Assembly: GCA_964424565.1 (NCBI GenBank)
Contig: CAYRIZ010000009.1
Location: forward strand, 1-46,915
DNA length: 46,915 nt
Direction: 5' to 3'
Origin: Avisuccinivibrio sp964424565
GTDB taxonomy: Bacteria > Pseudomonadota > Gammaproteobacteria > Enterobacterales > Succinivibrionaceae
Under the pieces are notes generated by a model, which saw nothing but the letters and a program-made list of their open reading frames with translations, was not told the DNA's origin and made no database searches. Each line of letters begins with the position of its first letter. Within the stretch, counting starts at the first letter, position 1. The position numbers were made by a program, and so were the translations under genes. Below are positions 7,917 to 15,020 of the stretch, piece after piece.

Positions 7917-8702
7917 ATGGCCGAACCGGCGCCTTTTTCCCTGATTTATCTGTATCACAGCGGTTTTGCTTTGTGCTTTGCGCACTTTACTGTGCTGATC
8001 GACTTTTACCAGGACAGCACAGATGAGACGCACGGGCTGCTGCACGATGAGATCCTAAAGCGCCGCGGTCCCCTGTATGTGCTCTCCAGTCACTTTCATC
8101 AGGATCACTTCAATCCGCACATTTTTTCCTTTGCCGCCCGCCGGGAGCCGGTGCATTTTGTGCTGTCGCGGGATATTTACCAAAAACGCCGGCGGCAGCT
8201 GCCGGAGGCTGAGGCTGACATTACCTGGCTTAAGGCTGGCGATGTTTATGCCGACGATAATCTGCAGATCACCGCCTTTGGATCCACAGATGTGGGCGTA
8301 TCCTTTTTCATAGAGGCGCAGGGCCTGAAGATTTTTCATGCCGGCGATCTCAACAACTGGCACTGGCAGGATGAGAGCACCCCCGGGGAGGCGGCAGCAG
8401 CCGAACGCATGTATCTTACTGAGCTGCGAAAGATAGCAGATCGGGTACCTGTGCTGAATATTGCCATGTTCCCGGTGGATCCCCGCCTGGGCTCTGATTA
8501 CATGCGCGGCGCCAGGCAGTTTATGGAGCAGATTAAAACTGCTTATCTGGTGCCCATGCACTTTTGGGATCGGCCTGAGCAGGCGGCGGCCATAGCACAG
8601 TGCAGCGGGGCATACGGCTGCCGCACCTTAATGCCGCTGCAGCGGGGAGCGGTCTTCAGCCATGAGGACTGGTCTTTTCCGCCGGCGGCTGCAACAGACT
8701 AA
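7917..8702 (+). CDS. Metallo-beta-lactamase-fold hydrolase
   Basis: A 261-residue soluble metallo-hydrolase. The metal-binding motif H-x-H-x-D-H is present as HFHQDH (His59, His61, Asp63, His64). Further ligands are likely Asp in FHAGDLNNWHW (near 142) and His in PMHFWD (near 213). The GDLNNWHW and MHFW signatures resemble small uncharacterised anaerobe proteins of the UlaG/RNase Z-like branch rather than true beta-lactamases. The substrate is unknown. There is no strong ribosome-binding site upstream of the ATG, so the start is less certain. It is followed at ~120 bases by a VOC protein; the gap contains an imperfect GC-rich inverted repeat. Confidence 0.85.
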   Translation: MAEPAPFSLIYLYHSGFALCFAHFTVLIDFYQDSTDETHGLLHDEILKRRGPLYVLSSHFHQDHFNPHIFSFAARREPVHFVLSRDIYQKRRRQLPEAEADITWLKAGDVYADDNLQITAFGSTDVGVSFFIEAQGLKIFHAGDLNNWHWQDESTPGEAAAAERMYLTELRKIADRVPVLNIAMFPVDPRLGSDYMRGARQFMEQIKTAYLVPMHFWDRPEQAAAIAQCSGAYGCRTLMPLQRGAVFSHEDWSFPPAAATD

Positions 8703-8821
8703 GACCCCTGCCGGCACAGACATACAGACAGATCTGAAATTTACCATTCATTATCATTAACACCTGCCACACAGTGCCGCCGGGCTGCAGCTTAAGCCCA
8801 GTGCGGCGGTAAGGAGCATAT

Positions 8822-9217
8822 ATGCAGATCAGCGGACGTTTTGATCACCTCAACATCAATGTAACCAATCTGGAAAACAGCATTAAGTTTTATCAGGAGG
8901 CCCTGGGCCTGCATGAGATCCGCCGCCGCAATGCCGCGGACGGCTCCTTTACCCTGGTCTATATGGGGGAGGAGAAAAGCGGTTTTCTGCTGGAGCTGAC
9001 CTGTCTGCGGGATAAGGAAGGCAGCTATGAGCTGGGGGACAATGAAAGTCATCTGTGTGTGCGCGTCAGCGGGGATTATGAGGAAATCCGCGCCTTCCAT
9101 AAGGCCATGGGCTGCGTATGCTATGAAAATCAGGCCATGGGACTGTATTTCATCCACGATCCTGATGATTACTGGATTGAAATCCTGCCTGAGCTGCCGG
9201 CCGGTCAGCCAGGGTAA
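8822..9217 (+). CDS. VOC-family protein (glyoxalase I-like)
   Basis: A 131-residue vicinal-oxygen-chelate protein resembling lactoylglutathione lyase GloA. The four expected metal-site positions are occupied by His9 (RFDHLN), Glu58 (LLELT), His77 (ESHLCV) and Glu120 (YWIEIL), consistent with an active Ni/Zn glyoxalase I. The N-terminal line NLENSIKFYQEALGL is the classic start of the fold. AAGGAG at 8811-8816 gives a clear start. It would detoxify methylglyoxal if it uses glutathione hemithioacetal; the short length fits GloA (135). Other VOC activities such as epimerase remain possible. Confidence 0.85.
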   Translation: MQISGRFDHLNINVTNLENSIKFYQEALGLHEIRRRNAADGSFTLVYMGEEKSGFLLELTCLRDKEGSYELGDNESHLCVRVSGDYEEIRAFHKAMGCVCYENQAMGLYFIHDPDDYWIEILPELPAGQPG

Positions 9218-9223
9218 GCTGCC

Positions 9224-9766
9224 ATGCCTTTTTCCTTATATCGCACCAGCTGGCAGCTGCGCCCTGAAGTGCAGGTGCCTTTTGCCCACAGAGAAGAAGA
9301 GCCGGAGACGCTGACTGCGCCTGCTGCAGCTTCTGCTCAACCTGCAGTCCCGGTTCAACCTGCACCCCCGACTCAATCTGCCGCCCCGACTCAGCCTGCA
9401 ACCCCGATGCAGCCTGTGGCTCCGGCTCAGCCTGCGGCCTCAGTTCAGCCTGCCGCTCCGATTCAACCTGCACCCCCGGCGGTAAAAGAGACAGCTGGCG
9501 GATCTGCCGGCCGGGGACGCCGGGCTGTTTATATCAGCGTCAATCTCCGGCTTTCCTATCTGCCCGGCCTGAAGAATTATCTGGGCCGCCAGGGAGTGGC
9601 TGCAGTGGATTTTAGTGCCGCCGATCGCCCCGCGCCGCTGTCTGTGGTGCTGCTGGCCCCGGGGGAACTGCCGCCGCCTGGCTGCCTGTGTTTCCTGCCG
9701 GATGAAAACAAAGCTTTGTTGTGGTCCTTTTTGAAAAAACAGCTGCAGGAGCCTGCCCATGTCTGA
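9224..9766 (+). CDS. holD: Probable DNA polymerase III psi subunit (HolD), with Pro/Gln repeat
   Basis: A 180-residue protein whose position and ends suggest HolD. It overlaps rimI, exactly the holD-rimI arrangement of E. coli. The N-terminus LYRTSWQLRPE recalls the psi peptide (QWSLRRP) that binds the clamp loader. The C-terminal part ends KALLWSFLKKQL, comparable to the end of the psi fold. Between them (about 30-88) lies a low-complexity linker of about seven six-residue Pro/Ala/Gln repeats (QPAAP-like), encoded by ~18-bp imperfect DNA repeats, not found in E. coli psi. Sequence similarity is weak, so the call rests mainly on synteny. If correct, it would bridge the clamp loader to chi/SSB. 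Confidence 0.55.
   Translation: MPFSLYRTSWQLRPEVQVPFAHREEEPETLTAPAAASAQPAVPVQPAPPTQSAAPTQPATPMQPVAPAQPAASVQPAAPIQPAPPAVKETAGGSAGRGRRAVYISVNLRLSYLPGLKNYLGRQGVAAVDFSAADRPAPLSVVLLAPGELPPPGCLCFLPDENKALLWSFLKKQLQEPAHV
9325..9480 (+). repeat. 18-bp coding tandem repeats (Pro/Ala/Gln hexapeptides)
   Basis: Imperfect 18-base units built around CCTGC-ACCCCG-CTCAG encode about seven to eight hexapeptides of the form x-Q-P-A-x-P inside the probable holD gene. The units are in frame and directly adjacent, so length changes by slippage would keep the frame. Confidence 0.75.
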
Positions 9767-10256
9767 GCTGCATAGCAAACATACCGCCGCCGTAAAGCAG
9801 GTGGAGGTCAAAGAGTTTTCCCGTCCTGATGATGCTCTGCTCAAGGAGCTTTTTGCCATAGAACTTTCGGCGCATATACACCCCTGGAGCTATGACAATA
9901 TCAAATCCTGCTTTACCGACTGCAATCACGTGCTGGCCGTCTGCATCCGCGGCCGGCCGGTGGGTTTTGCCGTAGTGCAGCTGATAGGGCCCGATGCCGA
10001 ACTGCTTACCATAGGCATCACGCGCCCCCTGCAGGGGCAGGGCTTGGGCCGTCGGCTGCTGACGGCTGTGCTGGATTTGTGCCGCAGCCGGCAGGTGCAG
10101 ACCTGTTATCTGGAGGTCAGGGAGCACAATGAGCCGGCCAAACAGCTGTATTTGAGCTCTGGTTTTGAGATTTGCGGACTGCGCAAAAACTACTATCCGG
10201 CCTGCGGCGGCAGCCCGGCCGAAAACGCCCTGACCATGCTCAACCGCCTGCAATAG
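9759..10256 (+). CDS. rimI: Ribosomal protein S18 alanine N-acetyltransferase
   Basis: A 165-residue GNAT acetyltransferase that acetylates the N-terminal Ala of ribosomal protein S18. The acetyl-CoA loop is QGQGLG (92-97). LEVREHNEPAKQLYLSSGF (118-136) and the tail RKNYYP...ENALTM are diagnostic of RimI, including Glu119 and Tyr131 at positions used in catalysis. It overlaps the end of the preceding probable holD by eight bases, as in other gammaproteobacteria, so the two are translationally coupled. The first ~18 residues are extra compared with E. coli RimI (148). Confidence 0.93.
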   Translation: MSELHSKHTAAVKQVEVKEFSRPDDALLKELFAIELSAHIHPWSYDNIKSCFTDCNHVLAVCIRGRPVGFAVVQLIGPDAELLTIGITRPLQGQGLGRRLLTAVLDLCRSRQVQTCYLEVREHNEPAKQLYLSSGFEICGLRKNYYPACGGSPAENALTMLNRLQ

Positions 10257-10325
10257 CGTGCTTTCAATTATTTGAGGAACCCTGCAATTTTTCATGCTGT
10301 GACTTTCAAGCATGGTTGCGCCGGC

Positions 10326-10331
10326 TATAAT
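10326..10331 (+). promoter_or_regulatory. -10 element of the pntAB promoter
   Basis: A perfect TATAAT 54 bases before the pntA start, in an otherwise unassigned 128-base gap. A weak TTTCAA at 10304-10309 could be the -35, 16 bases away. Confidence 0.5.
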
Positions 10332-10384
10332 GAGAGATTGTAATGAACACCTTGTGTTAGTAGAAACTTTGACAGGAAACAGCC

Positions 10385-11926
10385 ATGCTCATAGGTATTC
10401 CCAAGGAAAGCTTACGCGGCGAAACCAGGGTAGCAGCTACCCCGGATACAGTCGGCAAGCTCATCAAATTAGGCTTTGAAGTACAGATTCAAAGCAATGC
10501 AGGTGCAGACGCCAGTTTTGACGACGCCGCATACACCGCAGCCGGTGCAAAGGTGGTCAAAGGCCGTGAAGTCTGGAACACCTCCGATATCATCTATAAG
10601 GTAAACGCTCCCAATGATGACGAAGCCGGATGGCTGAAGGAAGGTCAGACCTTAGTCAGCTTTATCCGTCCCGCCCAGCATGAAGCTCTGGTCAAGAAGC
10701 TCAATGACAAGAAAGTCACCGTGCTGGCTATGGACATGGTGCCGCGTATTTCCCGCGCCCAGGCTCTCGATGCCCTGTCCTCCACCGCCAATATTTCAGG
10801 CTACCGCGCCGTAATTGAAGCCGCCCACTGCTTTGGCCGCTTCTTTACCGGCCAGGTTACCGCCGCCGGCAAGGTTCCGCCGGCCAAGGTGCTGGTCATT
10901 GGTGCCGGTGTGGCCGGTCTGGCTGCCATAGGTGCCGCCCACTCCCTGGGTGCCGTGGTCCGCGCCTTTGATACACGTGTGGAAGTGGCAGATCAGATTA
11001 AGTCCATGGGCGGTGAGTTCTTAAAGCTCGACTTCAAGAATGAAGACGGCAGCTCCTCCGACGGTTATGCCAAGGTGATGTCAGATGAGTTCATCAAGGC
11101 TGAGATGGAACTCTTTGCCAAGCAGGCCAAGGAAGTGGACATCATCATTACCACTGCCGCCATTCCGGGCAAGCCTGCTCCGCGCCTGATCTCCAAGGAA
11201 ATGGTGGAGAGCATGAAGTCCGGCTCCGTGATCGTGGATCTGGCTGCAGCCACCGGCGGCAACTGTGAGCTGACCGTGGAAGGCAAGATCACCACCACCG
11301 CCAACGGCGTCAAGATCATAGGCTACTCCGATCTCGCCGCCCGTCTGCCGGCCCAGTCCTCCCAGCTCTACGGCACCAACCTGGTCAACCTGACCAAGCT
11401 GCTGTGCAAGAACAAGGACGGACAGATCAATGTGGATTTTGAGGATGTGGTCCTGCGCAACATGACCGTGTGCAGAGCCGGTGAAGTCACCTTCCCGCCT
11501 CCCAAGATCAGCGTTTCCGCCGCTCCGGCCGCAGCTCCTGCTGCCGCTCCCCAGCCCAAGGTGGAGCAGCGTCAGGTCTCCCGCAGCCTCAAGGTCTCCT
11601 GCGTGGCAGCTCTGATCGTGGCCTTTGCCCTGATCGGTCTGTTTGCTCCCGAGAAGTTCCTGCCGCACTTTACCGTGTTTGTGCTGGCCTGCGTCTGCGG
11701 TTACTACGTGGTATGGAATGTAACCCATTCCCTGCATACACCGCTGATGTCGGTGACCAATGCCATATCAGGCATTATTGTGGTCGGTGCGCTGCTGCAG
11801 ATTAGTGCAGGCGGCAGCCTCCTGGTTAGCGCCTTTGCCTTCATAGGCGTACTCATAGCCTCGATCAATATTTTCGGCGGCTTTGCAGTAACCCGCCGTA
11901 TGCTGGCAATGTTCAGAAAGCAGTAA
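10385..11926 (+). CDS. pntA: NAD(P) transhydrogenase subunit alpha
   Basis: The alpha chain of the proton-pumping transhydrogenase, which transfers hydride between NADH and NADP using the proton gradient. 513 residues (E. coli 510). It opens with IGIPKE and carries the NAD-binding domain I, including VIGAGVAGLAAIGAA near 172-186. An Ala/Pro-rich linker follows at about 380-395. The C-terminal membrane part holds four hydrophobic segments (from about residue 402 on). The gene is immediately followed by pntB, 19 bases away, with AAGGGG as its ribosome-binding site. Very confident. Confidence 0.97.
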   Translation: MLIGIPKESLRGETRVAATPDTVGKLIKLGFEVQIQSNAGADASFDDAAYTAAGAKVVKGREVWNTSDIIYKVNAPNDDEAGWLKEGQTLVSFIRPAQHEALVKKLNDKKVTVLAMDMVPRISRAQALDALSSTANISGYRAVIEAAHCFGRFFTGQVTAAGKVPPAKVLVIGAGVAGLAAIGAAHSLGAVVRAFDTRVEVADQIKSMGGEFLKLDFKNEDGSSSDGYAKVMSDEFIKAEMELFAKQAKEVDIIITTAAIPGKPAPRLISKEMVESMKSGSVIVDLAAATGGNCELTVEGKITTTANGVKIIGYSDLAARLPAQSSQLYGTNLVNLTKLLCKNKDGQINVDFEDVVLRNMTVCRAGEVTFPPPKISVSAAPAAAPAAAPQPKVEQRQVSRSLKVSCVAALIVAFALIGLFAPEKFLPHFTVFVLACVCGYYVVWNVTHSLHTPLMSVTNAISGIIVVGALLQISAGGSLLVSAFAFIGVLIASINIFGGFAVTRRMLAMFRKQ

Positions 11927-11945
11927 GCTTAAGGGGTAAAACATT

Positions 11946-13445
11946 ATGGTATTAGGTCCCATTCACATGGCCTACATTCTGGCAGCTCTGCTGTTCATTC
12001 TGGCTCTGGCCGGCCTGTCCAAACAGGAGACCGCCAAGCTTGGCTGCCTGTCCGGCATGATTGGTATGGCCATTGCTCTGCTGGCCACCTTTGCCCAGGT
12101 GGAGTCGGCTGCCGGCTTCATCTTAATCATCATTGCCATGGCTATAGGCGCCGGCATCGGTATATATGTGGCCCGCAAGGTAGCCATGACCCAGATGCCT
12201 GAAATGATCGCCTGCCTGCACAGCTTTGTGGGTCTGGCCGCTGTTCTGGTAGGCTACAACAGCTTCCTCGAGCTCGGCGGCGCTGCTCCCGACACCGTGA
12301 CCATTCCGGTAAGTGCCACTGCCGATGAAATAGTCTCCATTCTGGAGGCTGCCGCTGCCGGTGCTGCCGGTACCGCCGCTTCCATGACCCCGGGTGAGCT
12401 CAATACTCATCTGGTGGAAATCTTCCTGGGTGTGTTCATTGGTGCCGTCACCTTTACCGGCTCCATTGTGGCCTACGGCAAGCTCAACGGTACCTACAAG
12501 CTGCGCATCTTCAAGTCTGCTCCGCTGATGATTCCCGGCGGTCACTGGCTGAACCTGGGTGCTTTGGTAGTGTCCTTCTTCCTGCTGGTATGGTTCATGG
12601 CTGCTGCCAATGCTCCTGTGGCTGCCCTGATCATCATGACCCTGATCGCCTTTGCCTTCGGCGTGCATCTGGTTGCTGCCATAGGCGGTGCCGACATGCC
12701 TGTGGTCATCTCCATGCTGAACTCCTACTCAGGATGGGCTGCCGCAGCCTCAGGCTTCATGCTGAACAATGACCTGCTCATCGTTACCGGTGCTCTGGTC
12801 GGCTCCTCCGGTGCCATTCTGTCCTACATCATGTGCCGCGCCATGAACAGATCCTTTATCTCCGTAATTGCCGGCGGCTTCGGCAATGAGGGTGCTGCTG
12901 CCGCCTCCGATGAGGAAGCAGGTGAGTACCGCGAGATGAAGTGCCCTGAAGTGGCTGAACTGCTGAAGAACTCTTCTTCAGTGATCATCACCCCGGGCTA
13001 CGGTATGGCTGTGGCTCAGGCTCAGAACGCTGTGGCTTCCATGACCGAGAAGCTCAAGGCCCGCGGTGTGGAAGTGCGCTTCGGCATTCACCCGGTGGCC
13101 GGCCGTCTGCCTGGTCACATGAATGTGCTGCTGGCTGAAGCCAAGGTTCCTTACGATATCGTGCTGGAAATGGATGAAATCAATGATGATTTCGAGAACA
13201 CCGATACCGTACTGGTAATTGGCGCCAACGACACCGTCAACCCGGCCGCTCTGGAGAATCCCAACAGCCCGATCGCCGGTATGCCTGTGCTCGAGGTGTG
13301 GAAGGCCCGCAATGTGATCGTGTTCAAGCGCTCCATGAACACCGGCTATGCCGGCGTGCAGAACCCGCTCTTCTTCAAGGAAAACACTTCCATGTGCTTC
13401 GGCGATGCCAAGAAGTCCGTAGAAGAGATTGTGGCCAATCTGTAA
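11946..13445 (+). CDS. pntB: NAD(P) transhydrogenase subunit beta
   Basis: The beta chain of the inner-membrane transhydrogenase. 499 residues against 462 in E. coli. The membrane domain II comes first (about 1-300) and the NADP-binding domain III last, with GYGMAVAQAQ and VIGANDTVNPAA, both nearly identical to E. coli. The extra length comes mainly from a loop at residues 109-155, between NSFL and LVEIFLG, which has 47 residues where E. coli has 14. This loop is Ala-rich and acidic, and its position between two membrane segments makes it extramembrane. All catalytic motifs are intact. Transcription ends at a strong terminator downstream. Confidence 0.97.
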   Translation: MVLGPIHMAYILAALLFILALAGLSKQETAKLGCLSGMIGMAIALLATFAQVESAAGFILIIIAMAIGAGIGIYVARKVAMTQMPEMIACLHSFVGLAAVLVGYNSFLELGGAAPDTVTIPVSATADEIVSILEAAAAGAAGTAASMTPGELNTHLVEIFLGVFIGAVTFTGSIVAYGKLNGTYKLRIFKSAPLMIPGGHWLNLGALVVSFFLLVWFMAAANAPVAALIIMTLIAFAFGVHLVAAIGGADMPVVISMLNSYSGWAAAASGFMLNNDLLIVTGALVGSSGAILSYIMCRAMNRSFISVIAGGFGNEGAAAASDEEAGEYREMKCPEVAELLKNSSSVIITPGYGMAVAQAQNAVASMTEKLKARGVEVRFGIHPVAGRLPGHMNVLLAEAKVPYDIVLEMDEINDDFENTDTVLVIGANDTVNPAALENPNSPIAGMPVLEVWKARNVIVFKRSMNTGYAGVQNPLFFKENTSMCFGDAKKSVEEIVANL

Positions 13446-13460
13446 AGTTTTTCACTTATA

Positions 13461-13526
13461 CTCCGGCTGCTGCAGCCGGAGTGTTAAGGTTCAAACAAAC
13501 GGCAGGGAAGCATCCCTGCCTTTTTT
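13461..13526 (+). terminator. Rho-independent terminator of pntAB
   Basis: Two hairpins follow pntB. The first is CTCCGGCTG/CAGCCGGAG at 13461-13481 without a T-run. The second, GGCAGGGA-AGCA-TCCCTGCC at 13501-13520 followed by six T, is a textbook terminator. Confidence 0.9.
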
Positions 13527-13569
13527 GTCTGCAGGTTTTCTGCTGCATTTGTGATTTGAGGAGGAATAT

Positions 13570-14487
13570 ATGGCAGCTGCCGGGGAAAAAACTGAACTCA
13601 GCGGGGAGCATCAAAAGCTGCTGCAGCGTTTCTGCGACTATCTGCTGCTGGAGCGGGCTTTGTCCAAAACCTCCATCAAAAGCTATATTTCCGATTTAAC
13701 CTTGTTTCTGCGCTTTCTGCAGGAGACGGAGGAGACAGCCTTATCCTTTACCCGGGATGATGTCAGTGCCTTTTTGGAAAGCTGGGATGACTGCTCGGCG
13801 GCCACGCAGTCGCGGCGGCTGTCTGCTCTGCGCTCCTTTACTACATATCTGCATTTGGAGGAGCTGCGATCAGATGATCCCTTAAGTGCCCTGGAAAATC
13901 CCAAGGTGCCGCGGCATCTGCCCCTGGTGATGTCTGAAGAACTGGTGCAGGCCTTTCTCAAAGCCCCTGATGTGACCACGCTGCTGGGACTGCGGGATCG
14001 GGCTATGCTGGAACTGCTTTATGCCACCGGCCTGCGGGTGAGTGAACTGGTGAGCCTGACTTTTGCCGAGGTGCATCTGCAGGAGAATTATGTGCTCAAG
14101 CGCGGCAAGGGAGGCAAGGAGCGCATGGTACCCTTTGGGGATCATGCCAGGCACTGGCTGGAGCGCTATATCAGCGAGGTGCGCAGCCTGCTCGATCCGG
14201 CCCAGAAGATCCGCTGCATTTTCTTAAACCGCCTCGGCAGTCCGCTGCAGCGCGGCGGGTTCTGGAAAATCATCAAGCGCTACGGCCGGCAGCTGGGCCT
14301 GCACCGCCTGCCTTCACCGCATACCTTCAGGCATGCCTTTGCCACGCATCTGCTCAATCATCAGGCCGATTTGCGTACGGTGCAGATGCTGCTGGGCCAC
14401 AGCTCGCTGACCACCACGCAGATCTACACTCATGTGGCCAGTGAGCGCATGCATCAAATCTTCAACAAGGCCCATCCGCGGGCCTGA
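13570..14487 (+). CDS. xerD: Tyrosine recombinase XerD
   Basis: A site-specific recombinase of the XerCD pair that resolves chromosome dimers at dif during division. 305 residues. The N-terminal core-binding SAM-like domain is at about 16-108 and the catalytic domain follows. All catalytic residues are visible: Arg156 (GLRVSEL), Lys near 180 (GKGGKER), His251 and Arg254 (HTFRHAFATH), His277 (LLGHSS) and the nucleophile Tyr286 (IYTHV). The segment LLNHQADLRTVQMLLGHS and the ending HPRA match XerD rather than XerC. GAGGAGG lies seven bases before the ATG. It is transcribed alone after the pntAB terminator, converging with crr. Confidence 0.93.
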   Translation: MAAAGEKTELSGEHQKLLQRFCDYLLLERALSKTSIKSYISDLTLFLRFLQETEETALSFTRDDVSAFLESWDDCSAATQSRRLSALRSFTTYLHLEELRSDDPLSALENPKVPRHLPLVMSEELVQAFLKAPDVTTLLGLRDRAMLELLYATGLRVSELVSLTFAEVHLQENYVLKRGKGGKERMVPFGDHARHWLERYISEVRSLLDPAQKIRCIFLNRLGSPLQRGGFWKIIKRYGRQLGLHRLPSPHTFRHAFATHLLNHQADLRTVQMLLGHSSLTTTQIYTHVASERMHQIFNKAHPRA

Positions 14488-14496
14488 AGCGGCAGC

Positions 14497-15018
14497 TCAG
14501 GATTCATGATCCCTGAGGGTGACCCAGGCACAGGCGGTGATGCCGGCGGCAGCCTTGCCGGAGCCGGCGGTTACCTTTTCTATGGGACCTGAACTGCGCA
14601 CCACGATCATGGAAGTGACGGTGGATTTGATCTGCGAGGCCAGCTCGGACATGTCCACCTGTATGATGGGATCGCCGCGTTTGACCTGCTGGCCGGCCTG
14701 CACCCGGCTGGTGAAGCCCCGGCCCTGAAAATCTATGGTGCCTATGCCAAAAGTCACATAGATCTCCAGATTACTGGCCGTTTTGATGGAAAAGGCGGTT
14801 TTGGTGGCCAGCAGGCGGGCTATGGTGCCGTCACAGGGAGCCACTATGGTGTCGCTGTCGGGGATCAGCGCCACGCCGTCGCCTACCACTCTTTCAGAAA
14901 TCACCACATCAGGCACCTCACTCAAAGGCAGCAGGGTGCCGCTCATAGGAGCATAGAGGACCAGATCCACATCCTCCTCAGAGGGCGTGGAATGGAAAAA
15001 ATGAGACAGAAAGGACAT
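14497..15018 (-). CDS. crr: EIIA-Glc-like PTS protein lacking both active-site histidines
   Basis: A 173-residue homologue of EIIA-Glc (Crr), normally the phosphocarrier between HPr and IIBC-Glc and a regulator of adenylate cyclase and permeases. The fold markers are present: APMSGTLLPLSEVPD, GDGVALIPDSD, APCDGTI, FSIKTASNLEIYVTFGIGT and RVQAGQQVKRGDPI. But the two active-site His are replaced: the His75 position is Thr74 (KTAFSI) and the phosphorylated His90 position is Thr89 (YVTFGI). The nearby conserved Asp94 is Gly93. It therefore cannot carry phosphate as a normal EIIA does. The frame is undamaged and it sits directly behind ptsI, two bases apart. I infer a retained non-phosphorylatable regulator, permanently in the dephospho-like state; a decaying relic is the alternative. 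Confidence 0.85.
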   Translation of the reverse strand: MSFLSHFFHSTPSEEDVDLVLYAPMSGTLLPLSEVPDVVISERVVGDGVALIPDSDTIVAPCDGTIARLLATKTAFSIKTASNLEIYVTFGIGTIDFQGRGFTSRVQAGQQVKRGDPIIQVDMSELASQIKSTVTSMIVVRSSGPIEKVTAGSGKAAAGITACAWVTLRDHES

Positions 15019-15020
15019 GA

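Noticed and set aside
9325..9480. Possible CRISPR or non-coding tandem repeat
   Set aside because: The units are 18 bp, directly adjacent, without spacers, and in frame as Pro/Ala/Gln hexapeptides.
11081..12668. Long antisense frames opposite pntA and pntB
   Set aside because: The plus-strand genes are unmistakable. The antisense frames lack ribosome-binding sites and family features and reflect codon bias.
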